Shown in pieces: positions 55,907-64,000 of a stretch of DNA of 64,000 nucleotides. Numbering within the stretch: the first letter of the stretch is position 1; each line of letters starts with the position of its first letter. A program made the position numbers and the translations under genes. Origin of the DNA: an uncultured Sphaerochaeta sp. (GTDB taxonomy: Bacteria > Spirochaetota > Spirochaetia > Sphaerochaetales > Sphaerochaetaceae); contig NZ_OY762555.1 in the NCBI RefSeq assembly GCF_963666015.1, positions 2,604,001 to 2,668,000 of the forward strand, in the 5' to 3' direction. The notes beneath the pieces were generated by a model that saw nothing but the letters and a program-made list of their open reading frames with translations, was not told the DNA's origin and did no database searches.

Positions 55907-55934
55907 GTACGCCTCTCTTTCAAGGGAGGCGTAC
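55907..55934 (+). terminator. Rho-independent terminator of the lipoprotein gene
   Basis: GTACGCCTC (55907-55915) pairs with GAGGCGTAC (55926-55934) in a perfect 9-bp stem with a 10-base loop, followed by TCTTTCT. Confidence 0.85.
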
Positions 55935-56013
55935 TCTTTCTGTGCCTCCCACTCTTTACCGCACTTCTCTGTAGCTGGTACAATACATCCATATGTCAGA
56001 GTAGGAGGGTGGG

Positions 56014-58290
56014 ATGAGAAGATATCTCCCGTTCAAACGCTCTCTGGTGGGAACGATGCTTTGGTTGCTTGTCCCCTCGATTTGCTATGCAGCTCCCCTT
56101 ATCCAACCCAAGTATGCCGATTCAATGACCTTGCCCTTTGTTGTTGGGCTTGTAGCTCTCGGGGTATTGTTCGGCCTGTTGTGGTACAATATCTTCCTCG
56201 CTATCTCCACCAAGGAGAGGATGTTCCTCTATTTCTCCCTTATCATGGTTTTACTGACCATCCTCCAGACATTCTCCACCTATGATCGCTTTTTCTTCCA
56301 TCTTACGTACAATCGAGTGACAATCATCACCCACCTGCTCTTCATGACCTTCCTGCTTTTCTTTGAGGAGTTGTTCTCCATTAGGGAGCACAATCAGAAG
56401 TTATTATCATTCAATCGGGTCAATATCGTTGTCATTGGTGGGTATGTGGTGCTTTTCCTGCTTCTTAAAATCTTGTTCCCTGCCGCAGAAGGTTTACATG
56501 CTACGCTCAACTTCATCAGGGAGTTGTTTGTCTTCTACACCAATGCACTTTTTCTCTACACCATCATCAGGGCAATTGGGTGGATGAAGAGGGAGGCAAT
56601 CTTGTTGCTGATTGCTTTCATTCCTCCAGCGTTCACCACCAGTGTTAATGCACTGAATATTTTTCCCTTCATGCAATCCCATAAGCATTTCACTACCTTC
56701 TTGATGCAGTATAACCAGCCGATTGGTCTTTCCCTGCAGGCGATACTCTTTTCCCTGGCGGTAGGGAATCGGTACAACAGGATAAAGATGGAAAAGCTAC
56801 AGGCTTCCCGTGAGCAAGAGTTGTTGGCACAGCGCAATACTGAGAGAACCCAATTCTTTCTCAATATGAGTCATGAAACACGTACCCCGCTTACCGTCAT
56901 CCTTGGCCTTGTAAGACAGCTGAAGATAGAGAGGACACCTCTCAACACAAAACAGGCTGAATTGTTGCTTTCAGCCATAGAACGCAATAGCTTGATCCTT
57001 CTGAGACAAGTGAACCATATGCTCCGCCTTGAACGCAACCGGGAGGGCTGTGTGGATGTCAGCCTCCCTGTTGTCTCACTGACGCAGTTTATCGTGAGTA
57101 CCTTCTCTCCCATTGCGGATGAAAAGGGTATTGCATTGAAACTTGATACCAGTGGCGTCGATGGGAACCTAGGACTTCTGGTGCGCCAGGAAGACTATGA
57201 ATCCTTGGTCATGAACCTTCTCTCCAATGCCCTGAAATACTCGGGTCCTGATAGTAGCGTGCTGCTCTCCTTGGCAATGGAGGATACAAGGGGACTTTCT
57301 CTCTCTGTTGCAGACACAGGGGAAGGCATAGCAGAAGCGGACCAGACGAGGATTTTTGAACAATTTGAAGTTGTTGATACTCATACTTCTTCCATGCAGA
57401 CAGGACTTGGCCTTCCGTTGGTAAAGCATATCATGGAAGAGTATGGTGGTACGGTTACGCTGGAAAGCCGACTCGGTGAGGGGAGCAAGTTCACGCTCAA
57501 TTTTCCGCTTTCCTTGCAGGAACTGTCTGAACGCACCAAACCTGCTGAAAGCGTGCTGGAACAGCTGTATCTCTCGGAGTTCAAGCACATGGAGCTGGAT
57601 ATTCCCGAGTCTGCTGATGTAAGTACTACAATCTTGGTGGTTGAGGATAATGATGACCTTCGCTGGTACATCCAGTCCCTCCTTCAGCCAACGTACCGTG
57701 TACTTTCAGCTTCGTCTGGACAGCAGGGGTTGGAGTTGCTTTCAGAGAGAAGTGTTGACTTGATCATCAGTGATGTCATGATGCCGCAGATGGATGGGCA
57801 TGCATTCCTGAAAGAGGTGAGAAATCGTTATGGTGATGAGCCCATACCTCTTATTTTTCTCACCGCTCGTGATTCAGTGGAAGAGAAGATTGACAGCTTG
57901 GCAGAAGGAGCCATCAGATATCTGACCAAGCCGTTCAGGAGCGAGGTATTGCTTGCAATCATCGAATCGATACTCTCCCATGACCAGGCACTTATCGGCT
58001 CACGAATACAGCAGTTCAGGGAGGGGCTGAATGTCCTCTTGGATGCAATGGAACATCCCTCTCATGGTCAGAAAAGACCGTACAGGGATGAGCTGGTGGT
58101 TGCTTGCAACCTCTCTGAGCGAGAGAAGCAGGTACTGCATCTGATCATTGAGGGGAAAAGCGACAAGGAAATAGGGTTGGAACTCAGACTTTCAGTGAAG
58201 ACAGTGGCTAATCATAATCGCAATATCTACGCAAAGTGCAAGGTTAGTGGACGCTACGAGTTGCTTGCCAAGTTGTATGGCGATATATAG
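56014..58290 (+). CDS. Membrane hybrid histidine kinase/response regulator with LuxR-type output
   Basis: 758 residues. An N-terminal signal-like helix and about seven membrane helices (to residue 240, 7TMR-DISM-like) precede a HisKA box with the phospho-histidine in FLNMSHETRTPLTV (about 287), an ATPase domain (LVMNLLSNALKYSG, DTGEGIAEADQTRIFEQFE, GLGLPLVKHI), a receiver (about 540-660; LVVEDNDDL, IISDVMMPQMDG, YLTKPF) and a LuxR helix-turn-helix at the end (LSEREKQVLHLIIEGKSDKEIG, LSVKTVANHNRNI). A whole signalling path is thus on one membrane-bound chain, with no large periplasmic domain. AGGAGGG is the ribosome site. Confidence 0.88.
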   Translation: MRRYLPFKRSLVGTMLWLLVPSICYAAPLIQPKYADSMTLPFVVGLVALGVLFGLLWYNIFLAISTKERMFLYFSLIMVLLTILQTFSTYDRFFFHLTYNRVTIITHLLFMTFLLFFEELFSIREHNQKLLSFNRVNIVVIGGYVVLFLLLKILFPAAEGLHATLNFIRELFVFYTNALFLYTIIRAIGWMKREAILLLIAFIPPAFTTSVNALNIFPFMQSHKHFTTFLMQYNQPIGLSLQAILFSLAVGNRYNRIKMEKLQASREQELLAQRNTERTQFFLNMSHETRTPLTVILGLVRQLKIERTPLNTKQAELLLSAIERNSLILLRQVNHMLRLERNREGCVDVSLPVVSLTQFIVSTFSPIADEKGIALKLDTSGVDGNLGLLVRQEDYESLVMNLLSNALKYSGPDSSVLLSLAMEDTRGLSLSVADTGEGIAEADQTRIFEQFEVVDTHTSSMQTGLGLPLVKHIMEEYGGTVTLESRLGEGSKFTLNFPLSLQELSERTKPAESVLEQLYLSEFKHMELDIPESADVSTTILVVEDNDDLRWYIQSLLQPTYRVLSASSGQQGLELLSERSVDLIISDVMMPQMDGHAFLKEVRNRYGDEPIPLIFLTARDSVEEKIDSLAEGAIRYLTKPFRSEVLLAIIESILSHDQALIGSRIQQFREGLNVLLDAMEHPSHGQKRPYRDELVVACNLSEREKQVLHLIIEGKSDKEIGLELRLSVKTVANHNRNIYAKCKVSGRYELLAKLYGDI

Positions 58291-58331
58291 AACGCTTCCC
58301 TTTTTCAGATCTTTCTGCAACTATTGGAACC

Positions 58332-59126
58332 ATGATTGAGCCCTTTCTGAAAGAATTCTTTGTCCGTGAGGAAGTCGAAGCTCTTGTGCTCTCTGGTTCC
58401 CGTACCGGGTTGGTCAGTGACGAGCTCTCTGATTATGACGTATATATTTATGGAGAGAGGTCGGTTCCCCGCTCTTTTCGCCGGGAGCTGGCAGAGCGGT
58501 TTGCCGAGAAAGCAGAGGTCGGCAATGATTATTTCGGGGAGGGTGATGAGCTGTTCCTCCGTGACGGCACAGAGGTTGACCTGATGTATCGTTCGCTCTC
58601 CTGGGCGGAAGGGGAAACAGAGCGTGTTTGGTTCCAGCATCAGGCCAGTGTAGGATACTCAACTGCATTCATTCATAACCTCAAGACATCCAAGATTCTC
58701 CACGACCCGAATGGAGCATTCAGGGACTTGCAGCGTCGTCTCGAGACTCCCTACCCGCAAGAACTCAGGGATGCTATTATCCAGAAGAATTATCCACTGC
58801 TGAGAAACAAGCTTACAGCAAGCTTCTATGAGCAGATCGAGAAAGCAATTAAGAGAGATGATGCAGTGAGTCAAGTCCATCGCACCGCCGCTCTTTTGGC
58901 GAGCTATTTCGATGTGCTTTTTGCCTACAACAGGCAGACCCACCCTGGGGAAAAACAATTGGTTTCCTGGGCAAAGCAAACCTGTACTATGCTCCCGCTT
59001 CATTTTGAGAAGGATCTCTCACTGGTGACGAAGAGTCTGGGAAGTGAAGAACTTTTATCCTGCTTGTCTAGATTGCTGGACCATCTGGATGAGATGCTGG
59101 GTACTACAAGTCAAAAGCGTGTTTAG
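58332..59126 (+). CDS. Nucleotidyltransferase-fold protein (DUF4037-like)
   Basis: A 264-residue protein with a polymerase-beta-type nucleotidyltransferase core. VLSGSRTGLVSDELSDYDVYIYG gives the GS and DxD-like metal residues, and GTEVDLMYRS the third acidic residue. The C-terminal half (about 130-264) is helical, as in aminoglycoside-type and DUF4037 proteins. The target is unknown. It follows the hybrid kinase gene by 41 bases and overlaps the converging amidohydrolase gene by 23 bases. Confidence 0.72.
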   Translation: MIEPFLKEFFVREEVEALVLSGSRTGLVSDELSDYDVYIYGERSVPRSFRRELAERFAEKAEVGNDYFGEGDELFLRDGTEVDLMYRSLSWAEGETERVWFQHQASVGYSTAFIHNLKTSKILHDPNGAFRDLQRRLETPYPQELRDAIIQKNYPLLRNKLTASFYEQIEKAIKRDDAVSQVHRTAALLASYFDVLFAYNRQTHPGEKQLVSWAKQTCTMLPLHFEKDLSLVTKSLGSEELLSCLSRLLDHLDEMLGTTSQKRV

Positions 59127-60357
59127 GATTATCATAGAGAAGCTTTTTGCTCAGCATCTTTGCCTGGTCCATGTCGATGCGCTGTGCTTCAATGAGTCGG
59201 GAGAGGCATGCTGAAATATTGTCCTTTGCCATTCTTACATGCCCAGCAACCAAATCAATTACCTTGCTGTCTCCACCGAATCCCAGGATTTTATTTGATG
59301 GGACAGTTTCTAGGAGCTCCTCCAAGAACTGTATGCTGCTATGGGGAGAGACCACATGTACCCAGCTCATATCAACCAGAACATTGGGAAAACTCTTTAC
59401 CAACACTGCCAGTTGTCCTTGGTAGGGATATCCTATATGCAATAGGTGAAACATGACCTGGGGATATGCAAGGAACAGATTAGTGAGCAACAATGGGTCA
59501 CTATGGGAGAGGTAGTTGCCGTTTCCCGCCTGTAGACCGGTATGAACCTGAATATTCCAGCCCGCTTGATTCGCAACTGATAGAATCGCATGGAGTATGT
59601 AATGTTGGGCTGCTGGTTCCATTTCAGTAGCTGTACCGCTTAGATATGCTCTGCTTGCTTCCTTGGCTGTATGGTAATCAGTAAGGGGGAAAGAGAGGCT
59701 TCTTGTATAGGATAGTCCCAGCTTCAGGGATTTTGCTCCCTGTGCGATTGCTTGCTTGACAATTATCAGGCATGCATCAATATACTGCGCGAAAGAGTTA
59801 ATACGAATGCCGGATATTTGTTCTATGTTACGGAGTTCCTGCATCCCGCGAGGGTGTACAAGTCGATCAATCCTACAGGCTGGATGGGCGTAAGGGCTGT
59901 CATAATCGCACTGGTAGTTTTCCGTATCATTGATGCATGTCTCGATGTTCATACGTTTGAATAACTCACAGATATATGCCTTGTTGGAAATTTGTTTGGA
60001 ATACTGTTCATTCAGCTCACAGATATTCTCTCGAGTGATACCAGCGGCTCCATACAATTCCATTGCCGTTGTATCGAGTTGCCTTCCAAAGCCGGTATGG
60101 CGGCAGGACTCCCAATAGGGTTGTAAGAGGTCCCATCGAGTTGTCAGTGGGATATCGAGATCTCGTGCTTTGGTATAGAGTTCCTTGCTGAGTCCACTTG
60201 AGAAGAGATCATATCTAAAGTAATGGCTTATGTATTCAGCTAATATGTCAGGTTGTTGTGTTTGTCCTAATTGCTGAGAGGGGAGATGTTCATGCGTGTC
60301 GATGACTGACAGGTCTTGTATGTATGCCTGAATTTCCTCATAAGTTGTTGCATGCAT
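59104..60357 (-). CDS. Amidohydrolase-2 / uronate isomerase-like metal enzyme
   Basis: A 417-residue TIM-barrel protein. VIDTHEHLPS near residue 20 supplies the first two metal histidines, IQVHTGLQAGNG the barrel histidine, FHLLHIGYPYQGQ a further one, and GFGGDSKV the late aspartate. The length and the split C-terminus are closer to uronate isomerase-like members than to short hydrolases; the substrate is unknown. It begins 9 bases after the YcxB-like gene and shares its LacI-controlled promoter, so it probably acts on the ligand of the divergent TRAP transporter. Confidence 0.7.
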   Translation of the reverse strand: MHATTYEEIQAYIQDLSVIDTHEHLPSQQLGQTQQPDILAEYISHYFRYDLFSSGLSKELYTKARDLDIPLTTRWDLLQPYWESCRHTGFGRQLDTTAMELYGAAGITRENICELNEQYSKQISNKAYICELFKRMNIETCINDTENYQCDYDSPYAHPACRIDRLVHPRGMQELRNIEQISGIRINSFAQYIDACLIIVKQAIAQGAKSLKLGLSYTRSLSFPLTDYHTAKEASRAYLSGTATEMEPAAQHYILHAILSVANQAGWNIQVHTGLQAGNGNYLSHSDPLLLTNLFLAYPQVMFHLLHIGYPYQGQLAVLVKSFPNVLVDMSWVHVVSPHSSIQFLEELLETVPSNKILGFGGDSKVIDLVAGHVRMAKDNISACLSRLIEAQRIDMDQAKMLSKKLLYDNPKHAFDL

Positions 60358-60366
60358 CGCTCTTCC

Positions 60367-60906
60367 CTATCTCTTCACAAAGGATTTGGTCTTTTCAGTT
60401 CCAAGCTTCTCTTGGAGGAATTGCCATACTTGGTCAGGTGATGTGTTGATTTCAATATCTACATCTGGAAGTATGAAGCACTTTGACTTGGTGATATAGA
60501 GGTAGCAATAGCCTTTTACTCGATATGCACCATGACAGATTTCCCAAGGGTATTCTGCGCTTTCTTTCTGGTTGCTTACCTGAATCCCGCTCTCTTGTAA
60601 ACGGATGGTATAGGCAATTCTGCTTTTCTCGAGGTTGAAGCGTTTCACTTGATTGGCCACGCTCCGTGAGTGGAATCCAAGATATCCGAGGGGAAGCAGG
60701 AAAGCGAAAATGAGGAAGAGAACTCCTAATATAGTGTCACGGTTGAAAAAATGCATAAGTGAAAGCACAACCATTAGAAAGGGAAACGAGAAAAACGTAA
60801 CTCCTCTTCTATTGAAGGTGAAATTATTAAATTTACTGAATGTAGTAAACACCTCTGTATTCACATGGGTGGTGATGACCATAGGCTCTGGAACACGTTC
60901 TTGCAT
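60367..60906 (-). CDS. YcxB-like small membrane protein
   Basis: A 179-residue protein with two adjacent membrane segments near residues 40-80 (GVTFFSFPFLMVVLSLMHFF, ILGVLFLIFAFLLPLGYLGF) and a soluble C-terminal YcxB-like domain (ESAEYPWEICHGAYRVKGYCYLYITKSKCFILP). The function of this family is unknown. ATG 60906 is preferred with GAGGAG 8 bases upstream; the frame reaches 60951 but that would include the promoter. It leads a two-gene operon with the amidohydrolase. Confidence 0.7.
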   Translation of the reverse strand: MQERVPEPMVITTHVNTEVFTTFSKFNNFTFNRRGVTFFSFPFLMVVLSLMHFFNRDTILGVLFLIFAFLLPLGYLGFHSRSVANQVKRFNLEKSRIAYTIRLQESGIQVSNQKESAEYPWEICHGAYRVKGYCYLYITKSKCFILPDVDIEINTSPDQVWQFLQEKLGTEKTKSFVKR

Positions 60907-60923
60907 ATATAGACTCCTCAATA

Positions 60924-60951
60924 AGCATACCATAACGTTTTGGTATTTCAA
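60924..60951 (-). promoter_or_regulatory. Promoter of the YcxB-like/amidohydrolase operon with LacI-type operator
   Basis: On the minus strand TTGAAA (60946-60951), 16 bases, TATGCT (60924-60929). The spacer is filled by TACCATAACGTTTTGGTA (60928-60945), an 18-base near-perfect palindrome with the central CG typical of LacI-family sites. Confidence 0.65.
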
Positions 60952-61048
60952 GGAAAATTTTAATTATATTGAAATACATTTTTCCATAAATATATACTGA
61001 TAGCGAGTAAAATTGTTAAATGTATGAAAAACACAGGATAAATTTTTA

Positions 61049-61077
61049 TTGACAACAGCCATAATCGCATTTATGCT
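61049..61077 (+). promoter_or_regulatory. Promoter of the lacI-TRAP operon
   Basis: TTGACA (61049-61054), a 17-base spacer and TATGCT (61072-61077), the same -10 box as the divergent promoter. The operator at 61090-61105 lies just after the expected start site. Confidence 0.65.
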
Positions 61078-61089
61078 ACTAAAAGATTA

Positions 61090-61105
61090 ACCAAAACGTT
61101 TTAGT
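61090..61105 (+). promoter_or_regulatory. LacI-type operator, downstream of the lacI promoter
   Basis: ACCAAAACGTTTTAGT is a 16-base palindrome with one mismatch pair and the core AAAACGTTTT. It matches the operator at 60928-60945, with centres 161 bases apart, so one repressor could hold both promoters, perhaps by looping. Confidence 0.65.
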
Positions 61106-61121
61106 AATTTATGGGGATTTT

Positions 61122-62189
61122 ATGGGGAAGCGAATTACAGTCAAGGACATTGCGCAACATGCTGGAGTCTCTCTTGGAAGTGTGCATTGTGCATTAAGCG
61201 GGAAGCCAGGCGTAAGTGATTCTACACGAGAGCGCATTGTACAGATCGCAAATGAGCTTGGATATCGTCCCAACGCTATTGCCGCATCGTTAAAACGAAA
61301 AAAATTGAAAATTGCTGCTGCTATTCCTGCCTTGGCTGGAGAGAATCGATTCTATTACCAAGCAATCTGGGAAGGTGTGACTGATTATATAAACACACTC
61401 AGTGACTATAATGTCGAGTTGGTCTCCTCCCCTTATTACGAGAATGAACAAAACAGTCAGGTTGTGGAGATGCAGAACCTGATGGAACGTGATGATATCA
61501 GTGGCCTGATTTCAGTGGGATATACACCCACAAAAGGCTTGATCGGTCTCCAGTCCGTAAAAGATAAGCATATTCCTATGGTCCTGGTTGGCAATGATGT
61601 ACCACACTCTGGAAGATTGTGCTGTGTGCTGCCTAACTATCGCATGGTGGGACGAACCATGGCTGAGCTCATGGTGCGGGTGGTAGGTAAAGATGCCCCT
61701 CTGCTTGTCTGTGCCGGATACGTACAGATTCCTTCAAACTATGAGGTTGTGGAAGGATTTGAGGAGTACCTCAGAGAGAGTGGATGTACCAACCCGGTAT
61801 ATAAAGTGCATTCCTCATCTACCGATAAGCCGGAGGAAGTTGTCTGCAACCTCATCAAGGAAAAGGCGATCAAAGGGTGTTGTGCTGTTACCGCACGTAG
61901 CTCTGCCATGCTTGGTCGTGTCTTGGAAGCATACCAATTGAGTGATGATGTGTATTCGATCGGTATGGACTTGTTTGATGAGACCATGGACTTCCTTCGT
62001 AGGGGAGTGCTCTCTAACTTGGTACAAAACAATCCCTATAAGAGTGCCTATTTGGCAACAAAGATCTTGGCCGAGTATCTGCTCAAGGATATTCGCCCTG
62101 TCATGCCAACCATGTACGTTGGTAGTGAAATTGTGTTCCCGAGCAATCTGCTCATGTATGAAAACGGGTATTACCGGTTACTGATGTAA
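61122..62189 (+). CDS. LacI-family regulator of the TRAP transporter region
   Basis: A 355-residue regulator. Helix-turn-helix TVKDIAQHAGVSLGSVHCALSG, hinge NAIAASLKRKKLKIAAAIP, and an effector domain with SIGMDLFDETMDFLRRG. It lies directly ahead of the TRAP genes (30 bases to dctP) and is probably transcribed with them. The operators at 60928-60945 and 61090-61105 flank its promoter, so it should repress itself, the TRAP genes and the divergent YcxB/amidohydrolase operon. Confidence 0.9.
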   Translation: MGKRITVKDIAQHAGVSLGSVHCALSGKPGVSDSTRERIVQIANELGYRPNAIAASLKRKKLKIAAAIPALAGENRFYYQAIWEGVTDYINTLSDYNVELVSSPYYENEQNSQVVEMQNLMERDDISGLISVGYTPTKGLIGLQSVKDKHIPMVLVGNDVPHSGRLCCVLPNYRMVGRTMAELMVRVVGKDAPLLVCAGYVQIPSNYEVVEGFEEYLRESGCTNPVYKVHSSSTDKPEEVVCNLIKEKAIKGCCAVTARSSAMLGRVLEAYQLSDDVYSIGMDLFDETMDFLRRGVLSNLVQNNPYKSAYLATKILAEYLLKDIRPVMPTMYVGSEIVFPSNLLMYENGYYRLLM

Positions 62190-62219
62190 CCGGATTAGAA
62201 ACATTTCTAGGAGGAATTC

Positions 62220-63236
62220 ATGAAGAAAGTATTCGCAATGATTCTGTGTGTTGCCGTTCTCGGTTCTTTTGTTTTTGCATCTGGTAATGCTGAGACAACC
62301 GATGCATCCGGTAAGAAGAACTATGTATTGAAGTATGCTGAGTTGAATCCTGATGGGCACATCATGGATCAGGCTGGTGATTACTTTGCAAAGTTGGTTG
62401 AAGAGAAATCTGAAGGTCGCATCAAGATCCAGGTTTATCCTGCTGGCCAGCTCGGTGATGAGAAGACCATGTACCAGACCCTGCAGATGGGCGGTGGTGC
62501 TATCGACATCTGTCGCGGTAATACCAATAGCTTGGGTGATTTCGGTATGAAGAAACTGACGCTGTTTGGGCTTCCGTTCATTTTCCGTGATCGTGCTCAC
62601 CTATGGAGCGTCCTGAACAGTCCCCTTGGTGAGGAATTCCTCAATGAACCGGAGGAACTTGACTCTGGGTTTGTTGGCTTGTTCTACCTTGATGAAGGTG
62701 CTCGTAACTTCTTCACTGCCAAGAACGTAGTGATTGACAGTATTGATGACTACCAAGGGCTCAAGTTGCGCGTTCCTACTACTGATTTGATGACTGAGAC
62801 CGTTTCCGCTCTCGGAGTACAGTCCACCCCCATCAGTTTCAGTGAGTTGTATAGTGCACTGCAGACAGGAACCGTTGATGGTGCTGAGCAGCCTCATAGT
62901 GGTTACTACTCCAACAAGTTCTTTGAAGTAGCTCCAAACTACATCCTCAGTGGTCACACCTATAGTCCTTCAATCGTCATCATGAGTGCTTCTGTATACG
63001 AGAAACTTGATGCTGAAGCACAGGCTATTCTCGAAGAGGCTGCCAAGGAGACTGCTGATTGGAACCGCCAGAGTATCGAGAAGTTGGACAACGAATTGCT
63101 TGAGAAGATCAAGGCAGCTGGTGCAAACGTAGTTGAAGTCTCTGACAAGACTCCGTACATCGAAGCTACCGCTGATGTTGTCAAGAAGTATGCAGCTGGA
63201 TACGAGACATACTACGAACAGATTCTTTCTCTGTAA
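62220..63236 (+). CDS. dctP: TRAP transporter substrate-binding protein DctP
   Basis: A 338-residue periplasmic binder. The signal peptide MKKVFAMILCVAVLGSFVFA is followed by SGNAETT. YAELNPDGHIMDQAGDYFAKLVEEKSEGRI is the usual start, and LKLRVPTTDLMTETVSALG carries the conserved arginine that binds the ligand carboxylate; the later GTVDGAEQPHSGYYSNKFFEV completes the family pattern. TRAP binders of this type take sugar acids or C4-dicarboxylates. AGGAGG precedes the ATG. A strong hairpin follows the stop. Confidence 0.93.
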   Translation: MKKVFAMILCVAVLGSFVFASGNAETTDASGKKNYVLKYAELNPDGHIMDQAGDYFAKLVEEKSEGRIKIQVYPAGQLGDEKTMYQTLQMGGGAIDICRGNTNSLGDFGMKKLTLFGLPFIFRDRAHLWSVLNSPLGEEFLNEPEELDSGFVGLFYLDEGARNFFTAKNVVIDSIDDYQGLKLRVPTTDLMTETVSALGVQSTPISFSELYSALQTGTVDGAEQPHSGYYSNKFFEVAPNYILSGHTYSPSIVIMSASVYEKLDAEAQAILEEAAKETADWNRQSIEKLDNELLEKIKAAGANVVEVSDKTPYIEATADVVKKYAAGYETYYEQILSL

Positions 63237-63259
63237 GAATAGTTTGTTACCGTAATGTT

Positions 63260-63277
63260 GGGGGGCTTCGGCCCCCC
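63260..63277 (+). terminator. GC-rich hairpin between dctP and dctQ
   Basis: GGGGGGC-TTCG-GCCCCCC is a perfect 7-bp stem with a stable UUCG-type loop, 23 bases past the dctP stop. No T run follows, so it more likely stabilises the dctP message or gives partial termination. Confidence 0.75.
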
Positions 63278-63294
63278 GCTATTTGGAGGTCTGT

Positions 63295-63858
63295 GTGAAC
63301 CACGTTACAAAATTCTTTGATGCCGTTTACTGGTTTTTCATGACCATGTGTAAACTGTTTTTCATTGCTATGGTTGCAATTACCGCATATGTGGTATTCA
63401 ATCGGTATGTGATTAAGAACAGTCTTGTATGGGGAGAACCGGTAGTATTGATGTGCATGGTGTACATGTCTTTGGGAAGTGCCGCACTGGCAATTCGCAA
63501 GGACACCCATATTCGTATGCAGATTATCGACTATCTTGCACCAAAGAAGTTCATCCAAGTGATGCGCGGTGCGGCACATGTCTCAATCTTTGCCTTCGGA
63601 ATTTTTATGATTGTGTATGGCTGGCAATTTTCAATGCTGGCAAAACGTAATCTCATGACTGGAGTAGGTATTACGAGTATGTGGTTGTATCTTGCTTGTC
63701 CGTTTGCCGGAATTGCTGTTGTGCTCATGGAAGTTGAGCGTTTCATTAATTTCTGCTATCGCATTACCCATGGGCAGACTCTTGAAGCCGAAACGATTAA
63801 GGAACAATCGAAACACATGGCTGAAGAGGCTAAACACGAACTCGAGGAGACCACGTAA
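63295..63858 (+). CDS. dctQ: TRAP transporter small membrane subunit DctQ
   Basis: About 187 residues with four membrane segments. The VFNRYVIKNSLVWGEPVVLMCMVYMSLGSAALAIRKDTHIRM stretch holds the conserved WxEE/P-like and R-x-HI features of DctQ. GTG 63295 is chosen because GGAGGT ends 4 bases upstream; TTG 63283 is also in frame but overlaps the ribosome site. The stop shares one base with the ATG of the large subunit. Confidence 0.9.
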   Translation: MNHVTKFFDAVYWFFMTMCKLFFIAMVAITAYVVFNRYVIKNSLVWGEPVVLMCMVYMSLGSAALAIRKDTHIRMQIIDYLAPKKFIQVMRGAAHVSIFAFGIFMIVYGWQFSMLAKRNLMTGVGITSMWLYLACPFAGIAVVLMEVERFINFCYRITHGQTLEAETIKEQSKHMAEEAKHELEETT

Positions 63859-64000
63859 TGGATACCAATACCACTGCTGTTTTAATTCTCGTAGGGAGCT
63901 TTGCCGTGATGTTGATCTGCAGGTTTCCCATCGCCTTTGCTATTGGCATCTCCAGTGTGCTTACCACCATGTTCCTGGGGCTTCCTTTAATGCAGATAGC
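63858..64000 (+). CDS. dctM: TRAP transporter large membrane subunit DctM, 3' end cut by the window
   Basis: Forty-seven residues are visible: MDTNTTAVLILVGSF, then MLICRFPIAFAIGISSVLTT. The hydrophobic start with RFPIAFAIG is the usual N-terminus of DctM. ATG 63858 overlaps the dctQ stop by one base and GAGGAG lies about 10 bases upstream. DctM forms the sodium-coupled channel of the TRAP system. Confidence 0.87.
   Translation, partial: MDTNTTAVLILVGSFAVMLICRFPIAFAIGISSVLTTMFLGLPLMQI

Overview
The window reads as chromosomal DNA of a free-living, fermentative spirochete, most likely close to Sphaerochaeta. Exported proteins share the short signal-peptide style of that group (hydrophobic stretch, then FAAGSKE, FANGTQE or FASGNAE). 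The gene content is carbohydrate and organic-acid uptake by ABC, TRAP and tripartite-tricarboxylate systems, with many LacI and YesMN-type regulators. Gene packing is tight: neighbours overlap by 1-4 bases and converging genes abut. No rRNA, tRNA, CRISPR array or insertion sequence was seen. The species assignment is inference.

Layout. 1-5754: end of an oligosaccharide/peptide-type ABC binding protein and two tandem GH20-like hexosaminidases. 5981-7358: a DUF1801 protein and an amidohydrolase. 7533-15039: an ABC sugar importer without an ATPase, a YesM/YesN two-component pair, a GH4 glycosidase and a D-lyxose/D-mannose-type isomerase; direct TGTCAA repeats upstream of the importer and of GH4 suggest one YesN regulon. 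15170-19541: a dicarboxylate symporter, a REC-PAS-GGDEF-EAL protein and a rubrerythrin-like protein.

19602-30329 is an accessory, defence-like stretch: HNH nuclease, MazG-type pyrophosphohydrolase with an HTH-like N-terminus, PD-(D/E)XK nuclease/DUF2075 helicase, HipBA toxin-antitoxin, DUF2779 RecB/DnaQ-like nuclease, AAA/DUF4143 ATPase, vWA protein and a macro-domain protein with a helical tail. 30498-35242 is a signalling cluster: REC-HD-GYP, a small membrane methyltransferase-like protein, and a 1040-residue sensor histidine kinase that ends in a GNAT domain resembling FeeM/LuxI-type N-acyl synthases. This is the most unusual gene in the window.

35243-48482: a sucrose phosphorylase/LacI operon, then a TctCBA transporter, an OYE-like Fe-S flavoenzyme, a LacI repressor, an FAD oxidoreductase, an SDR, a DASS-type permease and a ketopantoate-reductase-like enzyme. 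A TTGCATGCAA operator lies at the tct and SDR promoters, so this looks like one organic-acid or polyol catabolic regulon. 48697-52931: an RRM protein and a three-subunit molybdenum hydroxylase. 53259-60906: a large orphan lipoprotein, a membrane hybrid kinase with a LuxR output domain, a nucleotidyltransferase, an amidohydrolase and a YcxB-like protein. 61122-64000: LacI and a TRAP transporter cut by the window end; paired AACGTT operators link it to the divergent YcxB/amidohydrolase operon.
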